DNA of 64,000 nucleotides from Hamadaea tsunoensis DSM 44101. Its GTDB lineage: Bacteria > Actinomycetota > Actinomycetes > Mycobacteriales > Micromonosporaceae. The stretch covers positions 186,001 through 250,000 of the forward strand of contig NZ_AUAX01000017.1 in assembly GCF_000428945.1 (NCBI RefSeq), given 5' to 3'. Made by a program: the position numbers and the translations under genes. This document shows positions 37,301-43,785 of this stretch, one piece after another. A model generated the notes under the pieces. That model did no database searches. It was not told where the DNA came from and saw only the letters and a program-made list of their open reading frames with translations. The first letter of the stretch is position 1; the number at the start of each line of letters is the position of its first letter.

Positions 37301-39686
37301 CACGGTCACGTTCACGGCCCCGACGCTGACCTGGACCGGCCCGCTGGACATCGGCGCGACGGCGACGATCACCTACCGGGCGGTGGTCAGCGCCACGACC
37401 GCACTGGCCGCAGTTCCTGGCACGGTACGCGGCGCGGCCCTCCGCCACGGCGTCGCAGCCGCCCGCCCGGCCCTCGCCCGGATCGGCACGGGCGACCACC
37501 TGATGGACACCTCCGTCACCTCGCCGACCGCCGGGGCGAACTGCGTCACGGGCTCGCCCTGCACGACGGCCACGCCGATCAGCGAGCTGGCGATCGCCAA
37601 GTCGGCCGCGCCGGCCGCCGCCCCGATCGGCTCCACCGTGGACTACCGGCTCACCGTGACCAACCTCGGGCAGACCGCGTACGCCGGGATCAGCGTGGTC
37701 GACTCGCTGACCGGCGTGCTCGACGACGCCACGTTCCTCGACGCGCAGGCCGCCACCGGGACTGTGGTGTTCACCGCGCCGACCCTTACCTGGACCGGTG
37801 ACGTCCCGGTCGGCGGGAGCGTGACCATCGGCTACCGCGTACGCGTCGACGCCCCGGACACCGGCGACCACCTTCTGGTCAACGGCGTGACCTCGCCCGC
37901 CGCGGGCAGCACCTGCGTGGCCGGCGCGCCGTGCACCACCACGACTCCGGTGTCCGACCTGCTCATCGTGAAACGGGCCGCGGCGGCCGTGGTCGCCGCC
38001 GGCGGCACCGCGAGCTACACCGTGTCGGTGACCAACCAGGGGCAGACCGTGCTGACCGGGGCGACGTTCACCGACCACCTGGCCGGCGTGCTCGACGACG
38101 CGACCTTCGGCGGCGCCTCGGCCACGGCCGGCGCGGTCGCGTTCACCGCGCCGGACCTGACCTGGACGGGCGACCTCGGCATCGGCGCGAGCGCGGTCGT
38201 CACCTACACCCTGACCGTGCACAACCCGGTCGACGGCGACGGCACGATGCTCAACTCCGTCGACTCGCCGACGCCCGGCAGCTCCTGCACCACGGTCGCG
38301 CCGTGCACGACGAGCACGGCGGTGACCGGCCTGGCGCTCACCAAGTCCGTCGACCGCGGCACCGCGAACCCGGGCGAGACGGTCACCTACCGGCTGACGG
38401 TCACCGACAGCGGCCGGACCGCGGTCACCGGCGCGACCGTCACCGACGACCTGGCCGATGTCCTCGACGACGCGGACTTCGGCACCGTGACCGCCGACCG
38501 GGGGCTCGCGGTGTTCGCCCGCGGCACCGTCACCTGGACCGGCGACCTGGCCGCCGGCCAGACCGCGACCGTCGTCTACACGGCCGTCGTGCACAGCCCC
38601 GACCGGGGCAACCATCGGCTGATCAACCGCTACGCCTCCGGTACGCCGGGGGCCAACTGCGCCGGCGACGCGCCCTGCGACACCACCACCCCGGTACGCG
38701 AGCTCAGCATCGCCAAATCCGTCACGTCCCCGGACCGGCTGCGCGGCGTACCGCTGGGCGGGTCGCCGGGGGAGACGCTGCGGTACAAGGTCGTCATCCA
38801 GAACGTCGGACCGGTCGACGAGCCGGCGGCCACCGTCACCGACGACCTGTCCGGGCTGCTCGACGACGCGGTCTTCCAGGACGTCACCGCGACCGCCGGC
38901 ACGGCCGCGTACGCCGCCCCGATCGTGACCTGGGCCGGCGCGCTCGCCCCCGGCGCGTCCGCGACCGTGGTCTACGACATCCGGGTCGACGATCCCGACA
39001 CCGGCGACAACGTCCTCACCAACCGGGTCAGCGGCAGCGCGCCGCTGTCGAACTGCCCGGGTGAGGCGCTCGCCTGCCGGACGGTGACACCGGTCGGCCA
39101 GTGGGACGTCGTCAAGTCCGCGTCGGCGCCGATCGTCCACGAGGGAGCGACGGTCACCTACACGATCGTCGTGACCAACACCGGCCTGGCCGACGTCAGC
39201 GGGGCCGCGCTCACCGACGACCTGACCGGGGTGCTCGACGACGGCGTCCTCGGCACGCCGTCGACGACCTCCGGCACGCTCATCTACACCGCCCCGCAGC
39301 TGCGCTGGATCGGCGCGCTGCCGGTCGGCGGGTCGGCGACGATCACGTATCCGGTCACCGCCCGCCGCCCCGACCCCGGCGACAAGGTCATGGGCAACGC
39401 CGTGGCACTCGGCGCGCCCGGGGGCAGCTGCACGAGCTGCACCGCCGTGGTCGCCGTCGAACCGCCGCTGCAGAACCCGTCGCCGTCGGCGTCACCCTCG
39501 CCGTCGCGCCCCGCCGCGGGCAGTCCCGGTGCCGTCCCACCCGCCGCGCAGCCCGGCGTACCGGTCACCGGCGCCCCGGTGGCGAGCATGCTGCGGTACG
39601 CCGTCATCGCCCTGCTGCTCGGCTCGTTGGCACTGTGGCTGGGGCGCCGCCGATCGGCTCGGAACACGCAGCCCGGAACGGAGTGA
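28392..39686 (+). CDS. Giant cell-surface protein with 22 DUF11-like repeats and VPVTG wall-anchor tail
   Basis: 3,764 residues; the GTG at 28392 or the ATG at 28422 could be the start. A signal peptide precedes an N-terminal region of about 870 residues with a DUF11-like domain, a PA14-like segment (YYAQQSGSIRLCAES), prealbumin-like domains (SAYTLTEVPAAG) and a beta-sandwich. From about residue 900 to 3,690 there are 22 repeats of about 125 residues. Each typically has KxxDxxxxxPGxxVTYTVTVTNTGQ, the acidic DDLTGVLDDA motif, a TWTGDL strand, a PDTGDHxLxN strand and a closing pair of Cys before TDTPV. The tail is a Ser/Pro linker, VPVTG, a membrane helix and RRR, as in sortase substrates. It is probably a long extracellular stalk or adhesin. 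Repeat 17 has an insertion of about 28 residues. Confidence 0.92.
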   Translation: MSTRGRVVGRMWTVGGGRWARRVCAGVIAVVLPVAVAPVVPATAQPLAGIWDGRRAELFVVNAAAPTLMPGGPSGTVSATLVNRGPDRAHDVSLVYTVPATLTFAGASIAGGACSYTAPKVTCSVAQLSDNETAPVAISLRAAAGTAPGTKAGSFSSPRSDEFNPAGGNLLSLVRQDDWVGTNEGSSLPGRWEPDDPYNDRPPCDITADTLGRLYLCPPRVFDDVISGPTAATCNGNVQKCLKTWEYVGTYYAQQSGSIRLCAESMDDGAYVNWSDGFDPATGDGMGPGVAWSARTQQNQVVSPWNSGTWSVTAGRAYRFSIRVANRDNDFTRGRGLGGLGTFGLSTVYGGPETCSFGNFWPPVAADVTVAAPAATIALTKAFGTDRVTWSDQFTVQIKDAGGSVVNATGSSTSEGFGSTVNFGTGTTGTTKVVPGSAYTLTEVPAAGANPANYGQTIACTNATPGSGTVLPGGPVNLASPPVIRPGPDDAISCVLANTGVPPSITLRVNAVGPNATFPFTVTGGPLPANPNVTTAGQFGETTLVNTRAGQSVTVTQNPPAGWQQITSLCSNTRTGEVLRQPFTLNVADRIVCSYTDVTTALVNAPCVLNPVQNPRFASGNANWSTSGQWYVSDGRMSIFSDSAGLATDRVTQTIGAVAPGSALRVSLAVADGVGGQGGNQGTMEIAYGGVVYARVLTTVANQGFGRDATITGLNGATIPPESATVTMGTVEEITVNLPDGVPLTGDLQFRYGITGTGDTLGVADDVGVTGIAVATAGICLRKQSAGGVGTFAFTSTNLFTNTPTPGTFSVTTSAGNNPATVNPAFGRTGTQLVATSPGSDVTITETGAGGFNPTAVTCTDLTTGAAVPQVTLAGATITVPGSVLGRRQILGCTLSQERRSFTVRKSASPASSVPGGTVTYTLTVTNNGSTAYAGASFTDSLSGVLDDAAFIGATASTGTATFTSPNLTWTGDLGPGGSATVTYTVQVNAPDTGDHHLSNVVTTTSAGGNCAASPRPAECATDTPVADSRILKTVSAGSAVPGQSVTYTVAVVNSGQTPLTGANFTDDLTAVLDDAIFAGASSTLGQAVFTSPKLTWTGDLAVGAQAQIVYTVTVRDPDTGDHRLDNLVTSTTPGNVCNNGPINPNCRTSTPIAGLRIVKSADAASVVPGGPVRYTVTVTNVGQTLQSGTLFADDLTGVIDDATLGSITVSTGSADFASPRLLFHAVLSPGQAATVGYTATVRQPDTGDFSLVNAVTSGVPGAGCPAAADGSVCSVTVPVVSLHVVKSADKTATQVGGAVVYTMTLTNAGRAPVTGASVTDDLSGVLDDAAIGTPTASTGVVSFAAPTLTWTGDVPVGGTVTVTYTATVARPDNGDHRLRNTVASTTPAADCPRAGQQSATGCATDTPVADLQIRKTADVASTEPGGIVTYTVTVVNAGQTSYPSLTGVDDVTGVLDDADFVGAVASGGTIAFTSPLLTWSSALPIGGEGSAVYRFRVKEPDTGDHHLINSLSSTAPGSVCPGGPACATDTPVSDLQVSKSIDVTQAVPGQVVTYTVRVTNTGVTPLHDLTGIDDVSGVLDDATFLDASASGGSVSFAPPLLTWTGSGVPLPVGASADVVYRFRVDDPDTGDHRLLNSLSSTNLGSSCPGGPACTTDTPIADLKIEKKADESIVDPGEALHYTVSVTNTGQVPLIGATFADDLSDVVDDATVGGLTSTVGTPTLNGATLVWTGDLAPGGSADVAYTATVLDPDPGNLVLRNALTSTTPGAGCPAVFAGTPGCATSTPVPGFEIEKTASAATANPGDTVTYTVKLTNFGQTDLTGARFTDDLTGVLDDASFGVLTQPGIGTATFTSPEVSWTGTLPAGAVTTVVYTVVVDAVAGDHVMHNTITTDTAGSDCEAGSADPDCSTITLVNGLSIMKTSDRATALPGDVVTHTVTVTNTGPTRLTAARFTDDLTGVLDDAAFTGFTPPTLGTVTFTSPALDWTGDLDPGQSTAIVYTVTVSSPGGGDHVMTNRVSSPTAGADCPANSANPNCTTTTRITELRIAKSPSVSSAVPGQTVSYTVTVSNAGAASTVARFADNLTGVLDDAAYVSASATTGSVTFTAPTLSWAGTLATGASATVTYTVKVASPDTGDAGLVNTVTSSTPGAICSACATSTPITRVSITKTPDQTTLLPGGLVAYSIVMTNTGQSPLPAADLTDDLTGVLDDAAASGFTASTGSVAFTSPQLRWTGALAPGDAVTITYTATVNDPDTGDRHLANRVTSTVPGNNCPCATDTPVGGIAILKTADRATAVTGDSVQYLIRLTNVGQYAVTGATITDDIAGLVDDGTVGGLFATSGTVGRVGDTVTWTGDLAVGTFAVVAYRVAVATPGTGDHLLGNRVVSSTPGTNCAAGSADPACVSDVPIGELSIAKSATPPVATPGEPVTYTVSVRNLGQVAYAGASFVDDLTGALDDGTFAGASATTGQAVFTSPTLTWTGDLGIGRSATVTYTLTVANPDFGDGTMRNAVTSPTAGADCPGRAACATSTPVAGVQVSKVADHASAVPGDTVTYTVTVANTGQAPLPAATFTDDLSGVIDDGTFTGATASTGSAAFAAPALTWTGDLPVGGSVTVAYTVLVGAPDLGDHLLVNRVAAQLPGSNCTSGRAQALSCSVTIPVAGLSLTKTAAPASAVAGTDETYTITLTNVGRTTQTGVLFTDDLTGVLDDADFGGAGATGGSASFTAPELTFGGTLAPGATATVVYTARVHAPDSGDHHLLNRLTSTAPGATCTPGVPCETDTPVAELAMTKSLDQTAVAPGDPISYTVTVTNTGATLLSGATFADDLGGVLDDAVFGTASASTGTATLTGTVLTWTGDLAAGARAVVAYTLTVRRPDPGDHRLINALTSATPGGPCTAATPCTTDNPVDGLSIAEVPDRPSAAPGDTVTWMITVRNTGQTAYATATVLDDLTGVLDDASFVDSHADSGTVTFTAPTLTWTGPLDIGATATITYRAVVSATTALAAVPGTVRGAALRHGVAAARPALARIGTGDHLMDTSVTSPTAGANCVTGSPCTTATPISELAIAKSAAPAAAPIGSTVDYRLTVTNLGQTAYAGISVVDSLTGVLDDATFLDAQAATGTVVFTAPTLTWTGDVPVGGSVTIGYRVRVDAPDTGDHLLVNGVTSPAAGSTCVAGAPCTTTTPVSDLLIVKRAAAAVVAAGGTASYTVSVTNQGQTVLTGATFTDHLAGVLDDATFGGASATAGAVAFTAPDLTWTGDLGIGASAVVTYTLTVHNPVDGDGTMLNSVDSPTPGSSCTTVAPCTTSTAVTGLALTKSVDRGTANPGETVTYRLTVTDSGRTAVTGATVTDDLADVLDDADFGTVTADRGLAVFARGTVTWTGDLAAGQTATVVYTAVVHSPDRGNHRLINRYASGTPGANCAGDAPCDTTTPVRELSIAKSVTSPDRLRGVPLGGSPGETLRYKVVIQNVGPVDEPAATVTDDLSGLLDDAVFQDVTATAGTAAYAAPIVTWAGALAPGASATVVYDIRVDDPDTGDNVLTNRVSGSAPLSNCPGEALACRTVTPVGQWDVVKSASAPIVHEGATVTYTIVVTNTGLADVSGAALTDDLTGVLDDGVLGTPSTTSGTLIYTAPQLRWIGALPVGGSATITYPVTARRPDPGDKVMGNAVALGAPGGSCTSCTAVVAVEPPLQNPSPSASPSPSRPAAGSPGAVPPAAQPGVPVTGAPVASMLRYAVIALLLGSLALWLGRRRSARNTQPGTE
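31090..39465 (+). repeat. 22 tandem DUF11-like repeat units within the giant surface gene
   Basis: About 375 bp per unit. The units are diverged at base level but keep the same protein landmarks (VTYTVTVTNTGQ, DDLTGVLDDA, GDH and the closing Cys pair). Several units vary the acidic motif: unit 7 DVVDDA, unit 12 GLVDDG, units 13 and 14 with DDG. Confidence 0.85.
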
Positions 39687-39691
39687 ATCTC

Positions 39692-40273
39692 ATGTGGACG
39701 GTTCTGATGTCGGCCCTGGTGCCGGCCGCGGTGCTGACGGCACCGGTGCACCCGTCGACCCCGCCGAAGACGTCGGCCGCCCTCGTCGTGGCGGTCAGCG
39801 ACGGGGTGGGGGAGGCCAAGGTCGGCGACCGGCTGGCGTACACGGTCTCGGTGCGCAACGACGGGACGGCGCCCGGCAACCGGCTCGCGGTCACCTTCAC
39901 CCCGCCGGCCGGCATGACCCTGACCGCGGCGGGCGCCCAAGGGAGCGTCGCGGCGGGCGGGGCGCGCTGGACGGTGACGGTGCCCGCCGCCAGGACCGTC
40001 ACCCTGACCGCCTCGGCCCGGGTCGACACGCTGCCCGACGGCGCCAAGGGGCTCGCCGCGATCGCCTGCCTGACCGAGGCCGGCCAGCGGCTGTGCGCCA
40101 CCGACATCGACCAGATCCCGGGCCGCGACGACATCCACGCGACCGCCGAGGCCGCCCCCGCCGCGAAGACCGCGACCGGCTGGGTACGCCTCGCGACCCT
40201 CGCCGGGATCGCCGCCGTGGCCCTGGTCGTGGCCGGTGCCACGGTGCTGCGGAGACGCCGCCGGACCCGGTGA
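39692..40273 (+). CDS. Small membrane-anchored DUF11-like protein
   Basis: 193 residues from the ATG at 39692, 5 nt after the stop of the giant gene, with GGAG inside the end of that gene, so the two are probably co-translated. A signal peptide is followed by a single DUF11-like domain (VGDRLAYTVSVRNDGTAPGNRLAVTFTPPAGM) with two Cys later (IACLTEAGQRLCATD), and a C-terminal membrane helix with RRRRRTR. There is no LPXTG-type motif. It may cap, anchor or pair with the giant protein. Confidence 0.85.
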   Translation: MWTVLMSALVPAAVLTAPVHPSTPPKTSAALVVAVSDGVGEAKVGDRLAYTVSVRNDGTAPGNRLAVTFTPPAGMTLTAAGAQGSVAAGGARWTVTVPAARTVTLTASARVDTLPDGAKGLAAIACLTEAGQRLCATDIDQIPGRDDIHATAEAAPAAKTATGWVRLATLAGIAAVALVVAGATVLRRRRRTR

Positions 40274-40289
40274 CGGTCGTGCGCGGCGG

Positions 40290-40937
40290 TCAGGTCAGGC
40301 CGGCGTCCCGGGCCAGCAGCGCCACCTGCACCCGGTTGGCGCAGCCGAGCTTGGCGAGGATCCGGCTGACGTAGGTCTTGATGGTGGGCTCGCTCATGTG
40401 CAGGCTCCGCCCGATGTCCGCATTGGACAGACCCTGCGCGACCAGCCGCAGCACGTCGGTCTCGCGGGCGCTGAGCGCGGCCAGCTGATCCGCGGCCCGC
40501 GTACGCCGATGGCCGGCGACCGGATCTACCAGTCCCAGCACCATCTTCGTCACTGCCGGGGACAGATACGCGTCACCGTCGTGGGCGGCGCGTACCGCCC
40601 GGATCAACTCGTCGGGGGTGCAGTTCTTCAGCACGAACCCGAGCGCCCCGTCCGCCAGCGCCCGCACGACGTTCGGTTCGGCGCCGAACGAGGTCAGCAT
40701 CAGCACCTTCACATCCGACCCGGTACGCCGCAGCGCCGCGAGCGTACCGAGGCCGTCCTGTCCCGGCATCCTGATGTCGAGCACGGCGACGTCGACGCGA
40801 AGGGACCGGACCTGCTCGACCACGCCGACGCCGCTGCCCGCCTCGGCCACGACCTCGATGTCGCCGGCCGACTCGAGCACGGTGCGGATGCCCGCGCGGA
40901 TCAGCGGCTCGTCGTCGGCGACCAGCACCCGGATCAT
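40290..40937 (-). CDS. NarL/LuxR-family response regulator
   Basis: 215 residues, start overlapping the kinase stop (ATGA). Receiver domain: VLVADDEPLIRAGIRTVL, phosphoacceptor Asp in VAVLDIRMPGQDG, switch residues in MLTSFG and LKNCTPDEL. LuxR helix-turn-helix: LSARETDVLRLVAQGLSNADI through TIKTYVSRILAKLGCANR. It presumably regulates the divergent exporter at 42228. The 16 bp between it and the convergent DUF11-like gene leave no room for a separate terminator. Confidence 0.93.
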   Translation of the reverse strand: MIRVLVADDEPLIRAGIRTVLESAGDIEVVAEAGSGVGVVEQVRSLRVDVAVLDIRMPGQDGLGTLAALRRTGSDVKVLMLTSFGAEPNVVRALADGALGFVLKNCTPDELIRAVRAAHDGDAYLSPAVTKMVLGLVDPVAGHRRTRAADQLAALSARETDVLRLVAQGLSNADIGRSLHMSEPTIKTYVSRILAKLGCANRVQVALLARDAGLT

Positions 40938-42115
40938 CCCGACACCCCGGCCACCGTGCCGATCGAGAGCAGTCCGAACATCAGCAGGGCGACCGTCAGC
41001 CCGACCGCCAGGAGGCGTCCGCGCCGGGCCGGCCGGCCGGTGCCCGGTCCGACCGGCAGGGGAAGCATGGCGACCAGCCGGAACTCGCCGTCGAGCAGCC
41101 GGTGGTCGAGGAACCCGCCGGCCATGGTGACGCGTTCGGACAGCCCCAGCAGGCCATGCCCGGCCGTCACCGGACCCGGTCCGGCCGGCGGAGTCCCGTT
41201 GGCCACGGTCACCAGCAGGGCATCGAGCTCCCAGGCCAGCTCCACGCGTACCGGCCGGCCGGGGGCGTGCTTGGCGGCGTTGGTCAGCCCCTCCTCGACC
41301 ACCCGGTACGCGGCCTCCTCGCACCCCGCCGCCATCGACCGCGCGGGACCGCGCTCGCGCAGCTCGATCGGCAGGCCGCAGGCGCGTACCAGGGAAGGGA
41401 TCGCGGTGATGCCCCGCGCGGGGGAGCCCGGCGACCCGGTGTCGGCGCGCAGGGTTCCGATGAGGTCGTAGAGCTCGTCCATCGCGGCCCGCGCGGACCC
41501 GGCCAACTGCTCGACGGCCGCGCGCTGCCTCGGCGGGAGACCGGCCACCTCCAGCGCCGCCGCCTGCACGGAGACCAGGCTGAGCCGGTGGCCCAGCGAG
41601 TCGTGCACGTCGCGCGCGATCCGCAGCCGTTCCCGCAGCCGCTCCTGCTCGGCGAGGACCGCCTGACCCTGCTCCAGCCGGCGGTTGTGCTCGGCCAGCG
41701 ACACCACCAGCCGCCGGTGCTCCGCGACGTACCGGCCGGCGACCACGGGCAGCACCACGAACCCGAGGAACGTGAACACCAGCAACGGGATCGACCGCGG
41801 TTCCCCGGACCGGGCCACCACCTGGCCGGCGGCCGCGCCGACACCGGCCCCGGCCACGGCCACCATCTGCGTACGCGAGAGCTTCGACCGGCCGGCGTAC
41901 CAGCCGGCCCACGGCAGCAGCAGGTAACCGGGTCCGGCGACCGACGTCAGGGCCAGCGCGCAGACGAACGCCACACTCGCCCAGCGGATCCGCACCAGGA
42001 TGACGACCAGGACCGCGAGCCCGTACAGCGCGAGCACGGGCCACGCCGGCCGGGCACCGGAACGCAGCGCGATCTCGCCGAGGAGCACACCGGCCGGCAG
42101 GAGGTATCGGGCCAT
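40934..42115 (-). CDS. NarL-family sensor histidine kinase with an extra C-terminal membrane helix
   Basis: 393 residues from ATG 42115. Four to five N-terminal membrane segments, a HisKA_3 region with the phosphoacceptor His in ARDVHDSLGHRLSL, and HATPase motifs VVEEGLTNAAKHAPG and GHGLLGLSERV. Unusually, after the ATPase domain the protein continues with ARRGRLLAVGLTVALLMFGLL, a further predicted membrane helix, so the catalytic domain would be tethered at both ends. A TAGCGT at 42123-42128 on the minus strand lies just upstream of the start. Confidence 0.9.
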   Translation of the reverse strand: MARYLLPAGVLLGEIALRSGARPAWPVLALYGLAVLVVILVRIRWASVAFVCALALTSVAGPGYLLLPWAGWYAGRSKLSRTQMVAVAGAGVGAAAGQVVARSGEPRSIPLLVFTFLGFVVLPVVAGRYVAEHRRLVVSLAEHNRRLEQGQAVLAEQERLRERLRIARDVHDSLGHRLSLVSVQAAALEVAGLPPRQRAAVEQLAGSARAAMDELYDLIGTLRADTGSPGSPARGITAIPSLVRACGLPIELRERGPARSMAAGCEEAAYRVVEEGLTNAAKHAPGRPVRVELAWELDALLVTVANGTPPAGPGPVTAGHGLLGLSERVTMAGGFLDHRLLDGEFRLVAMLPLPVGPGTGRPARRGRLLAVGLTVALLMFGLLSIGTVAGVSG

Positions 42116-42122
42116 TCCCAGC

Positions 42123-42128
42123 ACGCTA
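42123..42128 (-). promoter_or_regulatory. Candidate -10 (TAGCGT) for the kinase/regulator operon
   Basis: TAGCGT on the minus strand ends 7 nt before the ATG at 42115, fitting a leaderless transcript. Confidence 0.45.
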
Positions 42129-42155
42129 CCGCCGGCGGTGCCGCGGGCGCCCGAC

Positions 42156-42186
42156 GACTTTGGTATCCGCGTCCGGCGACTTTCGG
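42156..42186. promoter_or_regulatory. GACTTTSG direct repeat between divergent kinase and exporter genes
   Basis: GACTTTGG at 42156-42163 and GACTTTCG at 42178-42185 are spaced 22 bp, about two helical turns, between the two divergent promoters. It is the best candidate for the NarL-type regulator's binding site. Confidence 0.4.
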
Positions 42187-42213
42187 CGGCAGCGCGGCCG
42201 ACCGGCCGGCTCC

Positions 42214-42219
42214 TAGCGT
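42214..42219 (+). promoter_or_regulatory. Candidate -10 (TAGCGT) for the exporter operon
   Basis: TAGCGT is followed by 8 nt and the GTG at 42228; no ribosome-binding site is seen, so the mRNA is probably leaderless. Confidence 0.5.
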
Positions 42220-42227
42220 GAACCACC

Positions 42228-42929
42228 GTGATCGACATCCGCCACCTCACGAAACGCTACGGCCGCACGACCGCCGTCGACGACCTGACCTTCACCGTCC
42301 GCCCCGGCCACGTCACCGCCTTCCTCGGGCCCAACGGCGCCGGCAAGTCCACCACGATGCGGCTCATGCTCGGGCTCGACCGGCCGACCGCCGGCGAGGT
42401 ACGCATCGACGGCAAGGCGTACCAGGACGACCGCCGGCCGCTGCACCAGGTCGGCGCGATGCTCGAAGGGCGCTCGACGCATCCGGGCCGCAGCGCGTAC
42501 CACCATCTGCTGTGGATGGCCCAGAGCAACCGCATCCCGCGCGTACGCGTACAGCAGGTCCTGGAGATGGTGGGCCTCGCGGACGCGGCCCGGCGGCGGA
42601 CGGGCGGCTACTCGCTGGGCATGACCCAGCGGCTGGGGATCGCGGCGGCGCTGCTCGGCGACCCGCCGGTGCTGCTGCTCGACGAACCGGTCAACGGCCT
42701 GGACCCCGAAGGCATCGTGTGGATCCGCCACCTGCTGAAAGACCTCGCCGCGCAGGGCCGTACGGTCTTCGTCTCCAGCCACTTCATGGCCGAGACGGCG
42801 CTGACCGCGCAGCACCTGGTCGTCATCGGCCGCGGCCGCCTGCTCGCCGACACCACCGTCGACGACCTCGTCGGCGACTCGGGCTCGCTGGAGGACGCGT
42901 TCATCCGCCTGATCGGAGCGACCCGGTGA
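42228..42929 (+). CDS. ABC exporter ATP-binding protein (ABC-2 type)
   Basis: 233 residues from GTG. Walker A GPNGAGKST, signature YSLGMTQRLG, Walker B VLLLDEPVNGLDPEG, switch FVSSHFMAE. It lacks most of the C-terminal regulatory tail present in its paralogue at 9126 (308 residues) but keeps the ending GSLEDAFIRL, which corresponds to SLEEAFMNL there. GTGA overlap with the permease gene. Confidence 0.92.
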   Translation: MIDIRHLTKRYGRTTAVDDLTFTVRPGHVTAFLGPNGAGKSTTMRLMLGLDRPTAGEVRIDGKAYQDDRRPLHQVGAMLEGRSTHPGRSAYHHLLWMAQSNRIPRVRVQQVLEMVGLADAARRRTGGYSLGMTQRLGIAAALLGDPPVLLLDEPVNGLDPEGIVWIRHLLKDLAAQGRTVFVSSHFMAETALTAQHLVVIGRGRLLADTTVDDLVGDSGSLEDAFIRLIGATR

Positions 42930-43678
42930 CCTCGACGATCCTCGCCGAATGGACCAAGATCCGGACCGTCCGCTCGACGGTCTGGACCCTGCTGCCCGCC
43001 CTCGTCCTCACGCCGCTCATCGCGTACTACGCGGGCAGCGGCTTCGCGTCCTCCTACGGCAGCGACCGGTTCGACCCGCTGTTCCCGACCTTCTACAGCC
43101 TCACCCTGGGGCAGCTCGCGATCGCGGTGTTCGGCGTCCTGGCCGTCGGCGCGGAACACTCGACCGGGTCGATCCGCTCCGGCCTCACCGCCGTGCCGCG
43201 CCGCGGGCGCTTCTATCTGGCCAAGGTCTGCGCGGTGACCGCGACCATCCTCGGGTTCGCGGTGCTGACCGTCCCGGCGACCTTCTTCGCCGCCCAGGCG
43301 GGACTCGGCCCGAAACGCGTCGGGCTGGGCGACCCCGGCGTCGCGCAGGCGATGATCGGCGCGGTGCTCTACCTGATCCTGATCAGCCTGCTCGCCCTGG
43401 GCCTCACCGCGATGCTGCGCAGCTCGATCGGCGCCCTGGTCATCCTGCTGCCGCTGCTGTTCCTCGGCGGCGCGGGCCTGGGCAACATCCCGCAGATCAG
43501 GGCCGTCGCCCAGTACCTGCCCGACCAGGCCGGGATGGTCATCCTGCACCTCACGCTGCCCGACGACCCGCAGTTCGGCCGGGACTACGGTCCCTGGACC
43601 GGGATCGGCATCATGGCACTGTGGACGGTCGTCGCGCTCCTCGGCGGCCTGCTCATCCTCCGTCGCCGGGACGCCTGA
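42926..43678 (+). CDS. ABC-2 type exporter permease
   Basis: 250 residues; the GTG start overlaps the ATPase stop. About six membrane segments, with LAEWTKIRTVRSTVWTL at the N-terminus and the AEHSTGSIRSGLTAVPRRGR loop. Paralogous to the permease at 10049. With the ATPase it forms a two-gene exporter opposite its own two-component system; substrate unknown. Confidence 0.9.
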   Translation: MTSTILAEWTKIRTVRSTVWTLLPALVLTPLIAYYAGSGFASSYGSDRFDPLFPTFYSLTLGQLAIAVFGVLAVGAEHSTGSIRSGLTAVPRRGRFYLAKVCAVTATILGFAVLTVPATFFAAQAGLGPKRVGLGDPGVAQAMIGAVLYLILISLLALGLTAMLRSSIGALVILLPLLFLGGAGLGNIPQIRAVAQYLPDQAGMVILHLTLPDDPQFGRDYGPWTGIGIMALWTVVALLGGLLILRRRDA

Positions 43679-43689
43679 CCCTCTTTCGA

Positions 43690-43757
43690 CGATCTTGCGC
43701 GAATGTCCGGGCTATTCGGGCATTCGCCGCGAAATTCGGGGCATTCGCGCAAGATCG
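43690..43757. repeat. 68-bp palindromic repeat, copy 2
   Basis: Starts CGATCTTGCGCGAATG and ends CATTCGCGCAAGATCG, a perfect 16-bp terminal inverted repeat. It begins 11 nt after the permease stop. Inner sequence matches copies 1 and 3 best when inverted. Confidence 0.85.
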
Positions 43758-43785
43758 CCGAGCTGTGGCGGGGACGGCGACGCCG

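Noticed and set aside
32814-39140. A 2,108-codon open frame on the minus strand opposite the giant surface gene
   Set aside because: It is an antisense shadow of the repetitive, GC-rich plus-strand gene: composition is Arg/Gly/Val-heavy with no domain, and the plus-strand frame has clear repeats, signal peptide and anchor.
31090-39465. Possible CRISPR-like or microsatellite array because of strong periodicity
   Set aside because: The period is about 375 bp, diverged at base level and fully coding, so these are protein repeats.
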